From CAZYTX01 sp964650485 (GTDB taxonomy: Bacteria > RBG-13-61-14 > DATKZS01), in NCBI GenBank assembly GCA_964650485.1, contig CAZYTX010000025.1, positions 1 to 53,726 of the forward strand: a stretch of DNA of 53,726 nucleotides. The letters run 5' to 3'. Within the stretch, counting starts at the first letter, position 1; every line of letters begins with the position of its first letter. The position numbers and the translations under genes are program-made. Shown here piece by piece: positions 1 to 8,268 of this stretch. A model generated the notes under the pieces. It was not told the origin of the DNA, made no database searches, and saw nothing but the letters and a program-made list of their open reading frames with translations.

Positions 1-344
1 TTGGCTTGGCGCGGCAGGCAGGCGCCCACACAGCAAGCTGTGTGGGTTACCCGTTTGGACCTTACCCGTCCCGGTCGTTTCAGGGCGGAGCCGGCGCCGT
101 ATGCACGGGCAGACGCGGGCGTATTTTTGCGTTTACACGGGTATACGGCGCCGTTTACCCGTGGAAACAGTGCCGTACACAGGGGTATACGAAAAATCGA
201 GCCGTGGTTTACACCCGGAGGGTGAAGTATTTGATTATATTGATGTTTGAATCAACAAAAATTTCCGCGGCCGGCATCCTTGAGCTGCCGGGTCAAGGCG
301 CCAGGAGGGAATTTTTCGGACATCGGGGTTATAATACCTTCTGT
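1..344. other. Leading intergenic region with hairpin and short repeats
   Basis: No convincing gene is seen here. It holds a 10-bp perfect inverted repeat (25-34 with 37-46) and five short TTACCCG/TTACACG-like motifs (47-53, 62-68, 133-139, 155-161, 209-217). The nonamer GGGTATACG occurs twice (139-147 and 183-191). A TATAAT box lies at 330-335, ten bases before the ATG of the first gene. The open frame from base 1 has no family signature and reads through these repeats, so I do not call it. Confidence 0.5.
25..46. repeat. Perfect 10-bp inverted repeat (hairpin)
   Basis: CCCACACAGC, AA, GCTGTGTGGG forms a perfect stem. No T-run follows on the plus strand, so it is not a textbook intrinsic terminator. 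It could be a terminator of a gene left of the window or a REP-like hairpin. The bases just before it (GGCAGGCAGG, 13-22) match the arm of the palindrome found at 14490-14519. Confidence 0.5.
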
Positions 345-1088
345 ATGGACCTTACTGTCGTAGTGCCTGCGTTCAACGAGCAGGGGAGGATACAAAGGGC
401 GCTGGAGCATATAAATGCGTATTTCCAGGGGTCGGGGCTCTCCTACGAGGTGCTGGTGGTTGACGACGGGTCAACCGATTCCACCTTGCAGGTCTCCGAG
501 CAGTGGTCCCGGTCGAGATCCCTTGCGGGGATCCGGGCCATCCGCATCCCCCACCAGGGCAAGGGGGCCGCGGTCCAGGCGGGAGTGGAGGCCGCGGCCG
601 GGAAGTGGATACTGATGACCGACGCCGACCTGTCAACGCCCCTGTCGGAATGGCCAAAGCTGAAGAGCGAGCTCGAGCAGGGGGCCAAGCTGGCTATTGG
701 TTCAAGGCAGGCCGCGGGCGCAAAGATCGAGCTTCGGCAGCCAAGGCTGAGGCAGGAGCTTGGCAAGGGTTTTGGAACACTGGTGGGGGCCCTTTTCCCC
801 GTAGGCGTGTCCGACAGCCAGTGCGGGTTCAAGGCATTTGCTGCACAGGCGGCAAAAGATCTCTTTAGCGGGCTTAAGGCCAGGGGTTACTGCTTTGACG
901 TGGAGATAATCTTGAAGGCCCGGGCAAAGGACATGGAGATAAGTGAGGTCCCGGTGAGATGGAAGAACCACCCTGACTCCAGGGTCAAGGTATGGAAGGA
1001 CTGGCCGGGCATAGTCCGCGATCTCCTGCTCATAAGAAAGGAGATGCGTAACTCGCAGCAAGAACACCAGCACGGAGCCCGGAAATGA
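345..1088 (+). CDS. Glycosyltransferase family 2 (dolichyl/polyprenyl-phosphate sugar synthase type)
   Basis: Predicted cytosolic GT-A glycosyltransferase of the DPM1/DPG-synthase type, which moves a sugar from a nucleotide sugar to a polyprenyl phosphate lipid. The N-terminus MDLTVVVPAFNE is the classic GT2 first strand. VVDDGSTDST follows at about residue 40, and MTDADLSTPLSEW carries the DxD-type metal/nucleotide motif near residue 90. The start at 345 is chosen because the family begins there, although the frame is open further upstream. There is no clear Shine-Dalgarno, and a TATAAT box lies only 10 bases upstream. The stop overlaps the next start (ATGA), indicating translational coupling. 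The acceptor and sugar are unknown; the GT-C protein at 3511 could use the lipid-linked product (inference). Confidence 0.85.
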   Translation: MDLTVVVPAFNEQGRIQRALEHINAYFQGSGLSYEVLVVDDGSTDSTLQVSEQWSRSRSLAGIRAIRIPHQGKGAAVQAGVEAAAGKWILMTDADLSTPLSEWPKLKSELEQGAKLAIGSRQAAGAKIELRQPRLRQELGKGFGTLVGALFPVGVSDSQCGFKAFAAQAAKDLFSGLKARGYCFDVEIILKARAKDMEISEVPVRWKNHPDSRVKVWKDWPGIVRDLLLIRKEMRNSQQEHQHGARK

Positions 1089-2458
1089 AGGCGGCCTTGG
1101 TCTTCCCCCGCACCAGGTATCCAACCGGTGACCCTCCCCTGGGCGTGGCCTACCTTGCAGCGGCCATGCGAGAGAGGACCGGGCAGGCGCCCGCGGTGAT
1201 AGACACCACCTTCCAGTCACACCCTTTCAAGTATATCGAGCAGGAACTCTCCCGGGAGCGCTTCGACCTGGTCGGAATCTCCGCCATGGTGACCATGGCG
1301 AAAGACGCAATGGAAGCGGCCAGGATCGCAAAGAGGATGAACCCGGCGTGCATGGTGGTGATGGGCGGTCCGCACCCCACCACCCTGCCGGGGGAGGTGC
1401 TGGAGGAGCCTGCAGTTGACGCGGTGTGCATGGGAGAGGGAGAGCGCACCTTTGCCGAGCTGGTGGAGAGGGGCGAGGTGGCCGGTGTGGCCGGGCTCTT
1501 CCTCCGTGACAATGACAACGGGGTCATAAGAGGCGAGCAGCGCGAGATGATAAATGACCTTGACGAGCTGCCCTTCCCCGCGCTCGATCTCCTGCCCATG
1601 GAGGACTACATGAGGCACTGGTTTCAGTTAGACTCCATCGCACCCGGCATCAAGGGCACTTCCGTGCTTGCCACCAGGGGGTGCCCTTTCCGCTGCGCCT
1701 ATTGCCAGCCGGTGCTGGACAAGCTCTTCGGCAGGGGTTTTCGCAAGCGCTCGCCGGGAAACGTGGTGCTTGAGCTCGAGCAGAGGAAAAGGTGGATGGG
1801 CATCAGCGGCTTCGTTTTCGCGGACGACACCTTTGTGGCTGACAGGAATTGGGTGAAAAGCTTCTGCCTGGAACTCGAAAGCCGTGGTTTGAATCTCATC
1901 TGGGGGTGCAACGTTAGGGCGGACCTGGTTGACGAGGATCTGCTGGAGACGATGGCGCGTGCGGGCCTTGCAAAGGTCTACATTGGCATAGAGGTGTACG
2001 ACGACGCCTGCCGCGACCGGGTGTTCAACAAGAAGCTCACTAGGGAGCAGGTGGAGAGGGCGGTGGAAGCGGCCCGCTCCCTGGGGATCAGGACCCAGGG
2101 GTACTTTATGCTGGGCGCGCCCGGCGAGACCAGGAAAGATATATGGAACACCCTGCGCTACTCGTGGCGGCTGCCGCTTGAGGAAGCGACCTACAACCTG
2201 ACCACGCCCCTGCCGGGCACGTATCTCTTTAACGAGCACGCCGATAAGGTGTCGATCTCTGCCGACGAGATGGACTACTACAGGAGATACGCCTTCATGC
2301 CCGAGCAGGGAAAGACCGGGTCCTGGTTGAAGAGGATGCAGGTTTTGGCCTACTTAGTTTTTTATCTGCGACCGGGGAGACTCTTCAGGCTCGCGGCTGA
2401 CCTCTTTAAAAAGGACGGGCCGGAAAGGCTGGGAAGCAAGCTGAGGCGGGTCTTTTGA
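1085..2458 (+). CDS. Cobalamin-binding radical SAM protein (BchE/P-methylase-like)
   Basis: N-terminal B12-binding Rossmann domain (about residues 1-150, with the GGPHPTTLP stretch) followed by a radical SAM barrel. The [4Fe-4S] motif is GCPFRCAYC (CxxxCxxC) near residue 200. These enzymes use methylcobalamin and SAM for methylation or ring chemistry. The start ATG lies inside the stop of the preceding glycosyltransferase, and the end overlaps the methyltransferase start, so the three form one translationally coupled unit. The context suggests modification of a lipid or glycan, but the substrate cannot be read from sequence. A second protein of the same general class sits at 47650. Confidence 0.85.
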   Translation: MKAALVFPRTRYPTGDPPLGVAYLAAAMRERTGQAPAVIDTTFQSHPFKYIEQELSRERFDLVGISAMVTMAKDAMEAARIAKRMNPACMVVMGGPHPTTLPGEVLEEPAVDAVCMGEGERTFAELVERGEVAGVAGLFLRDNDNGVIRGEQREMINDLDELPFPALDLLPMEDYMRHWFQLDSIAPGIKGTSVLATRGCPFRCAYCQPVLDKLFGRGFRKRSPGNVVLELEQRKRWMGISGFVFADDTFVADRNWVKSFCLELESRGLNLIWGCNVRADLVDEDLLETMARAGLAKVYIGIEVYDDACRDRVFNKKLTREQVERAVEAARSLGIRTQGYFMLGAPGETRKDIWNTLRYSWRLPLEEATYNLTTPLPGTYLFNEHADKVSISADEMDYYRRYAFMPEQGKTGSWLKRMQVLAYLVFYLRPGRLFRLAADLFKKDGPERLGSKLRRVF

Positions 2459-3180
2459 AGGACGATGAATACGAAAAGATGTACGCCGCGGAGAGCCGCT
2501 TCTGGTGGTTTGCCGGCAAGGGCTTCTTGGTAAGGGACTGGGCGTGGAGGTTTTCCGGAGACGGGCACGGCCTCGACGTGGGATGCGGCACCGGCATAAA
2601 CCTGGATCGGCTCCAAGTACGCGGCGCCTGGACCGGGCTGGACTCGAACCGAAAGGCCCTGCGCTTCTGCGCCGGCAGGGGAAACAGCCGTCTGGTGGCA
2701 GGCAGGGCTGAGGAGCTCCCTTTTGCCGAGGGCTCGTTCGACTGCGCGGTGGCGCTCGACCTCTTCGAGCACCTGGAAGAAGACGCGGCCGCGGCCAGGG
2801 AGACATGCAGGGTGCTACGGCCGGGAGGGACCATGATCGCCACGGTCCCGGCCCATCCCGCGCTGTGGGGAGTGCATGACCTGGCAATGGGGCACGTTAG
2901 AAGGTACGATAAAAACATGTTGCGGGCGCTGCTCGAAGGCGCCGGCCTCGAAATCGAGAGGATCACCCATTTCATGGGACTCCTGTTCCCGGCAATGCTG
3001 GTTGTAAAGCTCTGGCAGAAGCGCTTCGGGAGCAGGACCCGGACCTTGTCCTATGAATGGCCCGGGTGTATCAACCGGGCCTTGCTTTGGGTTGTTGGGG
3101 TCGAGGTCAAGCTGTTGCAGAGGTTGGACATGCCCGCGGGGACCACGCTGGCCGCGGTTGCCAGGAAGCCGGGGCCTTAG
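2455..3180 (+). CDS. Class I SAM-dependent methyltransferase
   Basis: Methyltransf_11/UbiE-type fold. Motif I GLDVGCGTGIN is near residue 40, an acidic residue ends strand 2 (GLDSN), and FDCAVALDLFEHLEED is the motif II/III region. The protein is about 241 residues. The TTG start overlaps the TGA of the radical SAM gene (TTGA). The N-terminal DDEYEKMYAAESRFWWF is a pattern I associate with methyltransferases next to glycosyltransferase clusters. The substrate is unknown. A small-molecule or lipid-linked sugar target fits the neighbourhood better than a protein or RNA target (inference). Confidence 0.85.
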   Translation: MKDDEYEKMYAAESRFWWFAGKGFLVRDWAWRFSGDGHGLDVGCGTGINLDRLQVRGAWTGLDSNRKALRFCAGRGNSRLVAGRAEELPFAEGSFDCAVALDLFEHLEEDAAAARETCRVLRPGGTMIATVPAHPALWGVHDLAMGHVRRYDKNMLRALLEGAGLEIERITHFMGLLFPAMLVVKLWQKRFGSRTRTLSYEWPGCINRALLWVVGVEVKLLQRLDMPAGTTLAAVARKPGP

Positions 3181-3311
3181 ACGGCGCGACGGCGCAACTG
3201 TTATTCTTCTTGATGCAATGGGATTATTCTTTGCTTTAATAACAACATTGCCGTGAACGAAAACAAGAAAAGAAAGTCGTTGCGTCTAAAGATTACAGGG
3301 AGGGTTTTGAC

Positions 3312-3473
3312 ATGGCCAAGCTTGGCATACTTCGCGAGTTCTTGCAGTTCATCAGGGAGGAGAAGGTGTGGTGGATTACGCCCATAGTGTTAGTGCTTTT
3401 GCTGCTTCTTGCTGTAATCCTGCTCACGGAGAGCTCCACCACGGTGATGCCCTTTATCTATACCATATTCTGA
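3312..3473 (+). CDS. DUF5989 small membrane protein (53 aa)
   Basis: This short gene encodes a protein starting MAKLGILREFLQFIREEK. A WW-containing start of a single long transmembrane helix (about residues 19-39, rich in V/L/I) and an FIYTIF C-terminus follow. This matches my memory of DUF5989, a tiny single-pass protein usually found beside glycoconjugate or carbamoyltransferase genes. A GGGAGGG Shine-Dalgarno stands about 10 bases before the ATG. It lies between the methyltransferase and the GT-C protein, 37 bases ahead of the latter, consistent with one operon. Function unknown. Confidence 0.75.
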   Translation: MAKLGILREFLQFIREEKVWWITPIVLVLLLLLAVILLTESSTTVMPFIYTIF

Positions 3474-3510
3474 TTTTCCGGCTTCAGCCGGGAGAAACAG
3501 CGGTGGCATA

Positions 3511-5793
3511 GTGTCCTGGACGGAGAAGTTCAAGTCTTTTTTATATGCGAGGCCTTGGCGCCTTCACACCTTGGCCCTGCTGGCTTTTATTGCCGGCACC
3601 ACCATCGCCTTCATGATCGTCAACGTGGCCCACTTCACCTTTGACGACTACAGCGTGGTGGTTCTGAACCCCTCGATCCGCGATTTCAAGGGCCTGCCCA
3701 CTGTTCTGTCCTCCGGACGGCCCATCCGCGGTCTTACCCTGATGCTGGACTACGCCCTGTTTGAGATGGACCCCAGGGGATACCACCTTCACAACTTCCT
3801 CTGGCATTTCCTTTCCACGGCCCTCTTGTACGCGCTTGTATACAGGATATCGGGCAGGGTGTTTATCTCGTTCGCGGCCGCCATGACCTTCGCTGTCCAC
3901 CCGGTGCACGCGGAAGCGGTGATGGTTATCTCGCACCGGAAGGAGCTGCTGGCCCTGTGTTTCCTGCTCCTCTCCTACCACTCTTTCCTGTACCGGAACA
4001 GGGGCTTTTACCTTCCTCTCTTCTCTTGCGTAATCTTCTTCCTTCTGGGAGTGCTTTCAAAGCAGGTGGTGATAGTGCTGCCGCTTATTTTCGCCGTGCA
4101 TGCATGGCTGGAGAAAGGGGGCGGTGCAAAGACCAGGGACGCCTGGCACGTGCTGGCCCCGGCCGCGATCGGGGCCCTGCTTGTCGCTGGGAGCCTGCTC
4201 GTGTCCGGGCCGGTTGTTCGCGACTTCAACCCCTTCGGCCTGGTCTCCCCCATTGACCTCCAGGACCAGGGATACGCCAGGGTTATGGCCACTTCCTTCG
4301 CGGTGTTCCCCAGGCACCTGCAATACCTCTTCACGCCCGTGCACATGAGCGCGGCGCCCAAGATCGAGATCTCGCAGTGGAGCGAACTCGATGCCTGGCT
4401 CGGACTCGCGGTCTTCTTCTTAGCCGCATACGCCGTGGTGCGCACGCGCAGGGACTTTATGCTCTCCCTGTCCCTGGCCTGGATACTCATAAACCTGGCG
4501 CCCATAATGAACTGGGTGCCCTCCAACGCCTTCTTCGCTGAGAGGTACCTCTACATTCCCTCGACAGGGGCGTGCCTTTTGATCGCCTGTCTTTGCGAGA
4601 AGCTCTACACAGAGAGGGGCGAGCTCTTCTCCAGCAGGTCCTACTGGGTGATCAGCTTCGTATTACTTCTCATGCTGTTGTTCCTCGTACTGAACCACCT
4701 CTTCGCCCACAGGATAAACGCGGTCTGGCCGCCCGCGGCCCTGTACCTGAATGACCGGGCAACCGCGGTGCTTTTTGCCTCGGCAATGGTGTCCCTGCCC
4801 GGGGCGGCCCTGATCTCGGGCGTCTGGTCGGCCGTGTCCGGCCGGTTATTTGAAAGGCGGGCCTGGCTCGAGTTCATGGTGGTGTACGCGGTGGTGGCCC
4901 TGGCCTTCATCGGGACCGCGGCGGCGGGCGAGGCCATACTCACCGGGCAGGTGGGCCTCCCCTACATGGACGCACAAATGAAGTTCACCAGGCTCGAGTC
5001 CTGGCTTTCAAGGCACGCCGCGCCCGGTCCCCGCGGCTCCGGCACAATGCCTTACCCTTATGGAGACCAGGCTGTGGAGGCCTGGAACCTGTTTTTTCAC
5101 GCCTTTGGCACTCTATCCCTGTTCGTCTTCGCCCTGTCCAGGCTCTACAGGTGGGGAAGGATAAAAGGGTTTAACAAGGGGGTGGCGTGCCAGGTTCTTC
5201 TGCTGGTCGTTTTTAGCATGATGGTGGAAGCGGAGTTCCGCGCCGGGGACTGGTCTTCCGAACTCAGGCTGTGGAAGTCGGCGGTCATGGAAGACCCCGG
5301 GTCTTTGCTTGGCTGGAACAACCTTGGCAAGGCCTACATGGACCGGAGGCGCTTTGACCTTGCAGCCAGGGCTTTCGGGAAGGCCGCCGATCTTTACCCC
5401 GACAAGTCCAGGGTGCATGCCAACCTGGGCATGGCCCTGCTGGCGGAAGGTGACCTGGAGGGCTCGCTGAAAGCTTATAAAAAGGCCCTCAAGCTGAACC
5501 CCGCGGACATCCTCTCCAGGATGAACCTGGCCAATATCCTGGTCACTCTGGGTGAGCGGGAGGGTGGCACCGAGGGATGCAGAAAGGCCATACCTCACTA
5601 CCTCGAGGTGATCGAAAGAGACCCGCGGTCGGCCCGGGCGCGCTACAACCTCGCTTTCTGCTACTACAGGCTGGGCGCCTTGCGAGAGGCCAGGAGCCAG
5701 CTTATAAAGTCGCTTTCCATAGACCCCGCGAGCAAAAAGAGCCGGGAGCTTCTCTCCAAGGTCAAGAGCGCCATGTCGGACGCGCGGCACTAG
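3511..5793 (+). CDS. TMTC-like GT-C membrane glycosyltransferase with C-terminal TPRs
   Basis: A 760-residue multipass protein. After the first helix, FTFDDYSVV provides the double-Asp loop (D45, D46) typical of GT-C transferases such as TMTC and PMT. About ten to twelve hydrophobic segments fill residues 20-560. At least three TPR units follow (about 590-750; for example LGWNNLGKAYMDRRRFDLAA). Such proteins are expected to transfer a sugar from a polyprenyl-phosphate donor to a periplasmic protein. The GT2 at 345 could make that donor (inference). The GTG start is not certain; GGAGAAA lies about 14 bases upstream. Confidence 0.75.
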   Translation: MSWTEKFKSFLYARPWRLHTLALLAFIAGTTIAFMIVNVAHFTFDDYSVVVLNPSIRDFKGLPTVLSSGRPIRGLTLMLDYALFEMDPRGYHLHNFLWHFLSTALLYALVYRISGRVFISFAAAMTFAVHPVHAEAVMVISHRKELLALCFLLLSYHSFLYRNRGFYLPLFSCVIFFLLGVLSKQVVIVLPLIFAVHAWLEKGGGAKTRDAWHVLAPAAIGALLVAGSLLVSGPVVRDFNPFGLVSPIDLQDQGYARVMATSFAVFPRHLQYLFTPVHMSAAPKIEISQWSELDAWLGLAVFFLAAYAVVRTRRDFMLSLSLAWILINLAPIMNWVPSNAFFAERYLYIPSTGACLLIACLCEKLYTERGELFSSRSYWVISFVLLLMLLFLVLNHLFAHRINAVWPPAALYLNDRATAVLFASAMVSLPGAALISGVWSAVSGRLFERRAWLEFMVVYAVVALAFIGTAAAGEAILTGQVGLPYMDAQMKFTRLESWLSRHAAPGPRGSGTMPYPYGDQAVEAWNLFFHAFGTLSLFVFALSRLYRWGRIKGFNKGVACQVLLLVVFSMMVEAEFRAGDWSSELRLWKSAVMEDPGSLLGWNNLGKAYMDRRRFDLAARAFGKAADLYPDKSRVHANLGMALLAEGDLEGSLKAYKKALKLNPADILSRMNLANILVTLGEREGGTEGCRKAIPHYLEVIERDPRSARARYNLAFCYYRLGALREARSQLIKSLSIDPASKKSRELLSKVKSAMSDARH

Positions 5794-5796
5794 AGT

Positions 5797-5825
5797 TTGT
5801 TATCCTCTTCAAGCTGTGCTAAATT
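5797..5825 (+). promoter_or_regulatory. Candidate sigma-70 promoter for rpsB operon
   Basis: TTGTTA (5797-5802), a 17-base spacer, TAAATT (5820-5825). This would leave a 5' leader of about 110 bases before rpsB. The leader contains GC-rich self-complementary stretches around 5847-5910, where S2 autoregulation could act by analogy with other bacteria (inference). Confidence 0.4.
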
Positions 5826-5942
5826 TTAGTATTTAACAAATTCTCACCCCGGCTCGGGGGTCCCCGGGTGCCGGTGCTCCGGTGTGGGACCGCGCTCCCG
5901 GCCGGGGGAGGAAAAAACCCGAAACAGGAGGACATGAAGGAA

Positions 5943-6875
5943 ATGGCGGTAATAACCATGAAACAGCTTCTGGAGGCCGGGGTGCACTTCGGCCACCAGA
6001 CCAAGCGCTGGAACCCCAAGATGAAGCCCTATATCTACGGGGCCAGGAACGGTATCTACATCATTGACCTGCAAAAGACGGTCAAGCTTTTCAAGGTGGC
6101 CCACCAGTTCATCCAGGAGGCGGTGGGCCGTGGTGAGGAGGTGTTGTTCGTCGGCACCAAGCGCCAGGCCGCGGACGCCATCCAGGAGGAGGCCGAGCGT
6201 TGCGGCATGCACTTCGTGAACAACCGCTGGCTTGGCGGGACCATCACCAACTTCAAGACGGTGCGCTCATCCGTGGACCGTCTCCGGCGCATCGAGCAGA
6301 TGGCCGCTGAAGGCAGCCTGGACAAGCTCTCCAAGAAGGACGTTCTCAAGGTGCAGCGCATCTACACCAAGCTGGACAAGAACCTGGGCGGGATAAAGAA
6401 CATGGACCGGCTGCCCGGGTGCCTGTTCGTGGTGGACTCGCGCAGGGAGAAGATAGCGGTGGCCGAGGCCAACAAGGCGGGGATACCGGTGGTTTCGGTG
6501 GTGGACACCAACTGCGATCCTGACCCCATAGACTACATCGTACCCGGAAACGACGACGCTATCAGGGCCATAAGGCTCTTCTCCGGAAAGGTGGCGGACG
6601 CGTGCATCGAGGGCAGGGAGTTGCACCAGAAGATGTTGCGCACCGAGCCCGAGGCCATGGAAACGGCTTCGGTGAGCCAGGCGGGAGAAGGCGAGAAGGG
6701 GCCGGTGGTGGAGCGAATAAGCGACCTCATAAGCGAGGAGATGGGCGAGGAAGCGGAGGAAGAGCGAGAGGAGCGGCCAGAAGAGGAGCGCGAAGAGGAT
6801 ATTGATGAGGCTTACCAGTATTCGTCCGAGGAGGATGAGGAGGATGAGGAGAGCGAAGAGCCCGAGGAGGAGTAG
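5943..6875 (+). CDS. rpsB: 30S ribosomal protein S2 with acidic C-terminal extension
   Basis: Typical S2: MAVITMKQLLEAGVHFGHQ, then TKRWNPKMKPYIYG and GTKRQAADAIQEEA. The ATG at 5943 is chosen because the family starts this way and AGGAGG (5926-5931) is 11 bases upstream. An in-frame ATG at 5934 is only two bases from that site. The last roughly 50 residues are an almost pure Glu/Asp tail ending EESEEPEEE, longer than in textbook S2 (about 240 aa). It is followed by tsf, pyrH and frr, the conserved bacterial order. Confidence 0.97.
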   Translation: MAVITMKQLLEAGVHFGHQTKRWNPKMKPYIYGARNGIYIIDLQKTVKLFKVAHQFIQEAVGRGEEVLFVGTKRQAADAIQEEAERCGMHFVNNRWLGGTITNFKTVRSSVDRLRRIEQMAAEGSLDKLSKKDVLKVQRIYTKLDKNLGGIKNMDRLPGCLFVVDSRREKIAVAEANKAGIPVVSVVDTNCDPDPIDYIVPGNDDAIRAIRLFSGKVADACIEGRELHQKMLRTEPEAMETASVSQAGEGEKGPVVERISDLISEEMGEEAEEEREERPEEEREEDIDEAYQYSSEEDEEDEESEEPEEE

Positions 6876-6934
6876 CCGCTCACAAATAAACCACAAGGGC
6901 TCATGGCCCTTATCATAACAAGGAGGATTTGGAA

Positions 6935-7543
6935 TTGGAGATAACCGCGGACATGGTGAAAAGGCTGCGTGAGAAGACCGGCGCCGGGATGATGGATTGC
7001 AAGAAGGCCCTGGCGGACTCCGATGGAGACCTGGAAAAGGCAGTTGACATACTGAGGACCAAGGGACAGGCCACCTCGGAGAAGCGTGCGGGCAAGGCCG
7101 CCAACGAGGGTCTGATCGGGAGCTACGTGCACAAGCCGGGGGGCAAGATAGGGGTTATGGTGGAGATAAACTGCGAGACCGACTTCGTGGCCAGGACCGC
7201 GGAGTTCGAGAACTTCGCCAAGGAGATTGCAATGCACATCGCGGCCTCGAACCCGGGGTACGTGTCCAGGGAGGAGGTGCCGGAGGAAGTGACCGAGCGC
7301 GAGCGGGGCATCTACAGGCAGCAGGCTCTTGAGGCGGGCAAGCCGGAGAAAGTGGTCGACAAGATCGTCGAGGGAAAGCTTAACAAGTTCTACGCTGACA
7401 TATGCCTTGTGGAGCAGCAGTTCATAAAGGACACCGACCGCACGGTGAGACAGATACTGGAAGAGCTTGTGGGCAAGCTGGGAGAGAAGATCGAGATCAG
7501 GCGCTTTGTAAGGTTCCAGGTGGGTGAGGAGCTGGAGAGTTGA
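6935..7543 (+). CDS. tsf: Translation elongation factor Ts
   Basis: Nucleotide exchange factor for EF-Tu. The N-terminal UBA-like domain (ITADMVKRLREKTGAGMMD, then CKKAL) and the core EINCETDFVART motif, which contacts EF-Tu, are intact. At about 202 residues it is the short form with a single core repeat, shorter than the E. coli protein of about 280. The TTG at 6935 is preferred over the TTG at 6929 because AGGAGG (6921-6926) is 8 bases before it rather than 2. It lies 59 bases after rpsB and overlaps pyrH. Confidence 0.96.
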   Translation: MEITADMVKRLREKTGAGMMDCKKALADSDGDLEKAVDILRTKGQATSEKRAGKAANEGLIGSYVHKPGGKIGVMVEINCETDFVARTAEFENFAKEIAMHIAASNPGYVSREEVPEEVTERERGIYRQQALEAGKPEKVVDKIVEGKLNKFYADICLVEQQFIKDTDRTVRQILEELVGKLGEKIEIRRFVRFQVGEELES

Positions 7544-8256
7544 ACAAGGACCCGGTCTACCGCAGGGTGCTCTTGAAGCTCACCGGGGAGGCTTTCCAGG
7601 GCGAGCAGAAGTTCGGCATTGACCTGGACGCTGTAAAAAGCATCGCAAAGGAGATCGCCTCGGTGGCCGGGCTGGTGCAGGTGGCCATGGTGGTGGGAGC
7701 AGGAAACTTCTTCAGGGGGGTGCCGGCAAGCAAGCAGGGTCTTGACAGGGTGGTGGCCGACTACATGGGCATGCTGGCCACCATTCTCAACTCGGTGGCC
7801 TTGCAGGACGTGCTTGAGAAGGCCGACATACCCATCAGGGTGCTCTCCCCCATCGAGGTCCCCCAGATATGCGAGCCCTACATCAGGAGGAGGGCGCTCC
7901 GGCACCTGGAAAAGCAGAGGGTGGTGGTGTTCGCCGCGGGCACCGGGAACCCGTATTTCAGCACCGACATGGCCGCGGCGCTCCGGGCGGTGGAGATAGG
8001 GGCGGAGGCCATACTCAAGGCCACCAAGGTGGACGGTGTTTTCGACAGCGATCCCATGGAGAACCCGGAGGCGAAAAAGTACGACAAGCTCACCCACATG
8101 GAGGTCATCAACAAGAACCTGGGTGTAATGGACGCCACCGCTATATCTTTGTGTATGGACAACAACCTCCCTGTGGTGGTCTTCAACCTGCTAAAACAGG
8201 GAAACGTTAAGAGGGTGGTGATGGGAGAGCCCATTGGCACGAGGGTCGAGCAATAA
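7540..8256 (+). CDS. pyrH: UMP kinase
   Basis: Hexameric bacterial UMP kinase of the amino-acid kinase fold, which phosphorylates UMP to UDP. It shows RVLLKLTGEAFQG at the start, VVGAGNFFRG for phosphate/UMP binding, DYMGMLATILNSVALQD, and TGNPYFSTDMAAALRA with the KVDGVFDSDP nucleotide loop. The TTG start overlaps the tsf stop (TTGA), with GAGGAG (7526-7531) eight bases upstream. Length (238 aa) is normal. It lies between tsf and frr as in most bacteria. Confidence 0.96.
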   Translation: MNKDPVYRRVLLKLTGEAFQGEQKFGIDLDAVKSIAKEIASVAGLVQVAMVVGAGNFFRGVPASKQGLDRVVADYMGMLATILNSVALQDVLEKADIPIRVLSPIEVPQICEPYIRRRALRHLEKQRVVVFAAGTGNPYFSTDMAAALRAVEIGAEAILKATKVDGVFDSDPMENPEAKKYDKLTHMEVINKNLGVMDATAISLCMDNNLPVVVFNLLKQGNVKRVVMGEPIGTRVEQ

Positions 8257-8268
8257 AGGAGCAAGGCC

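Noticed and set aside
1..225. 74-codon frame from the window start
   Set aside because: Reads through a hairpin and short repeats with no ribosome-binding site or similarity.
5826..5942. Riboswitch in the rpsB leader
   Set aside because: GC-rich complementarity is present but no known riboswitch core could be recognised by eye; left as a possible S2-responsive leader only.
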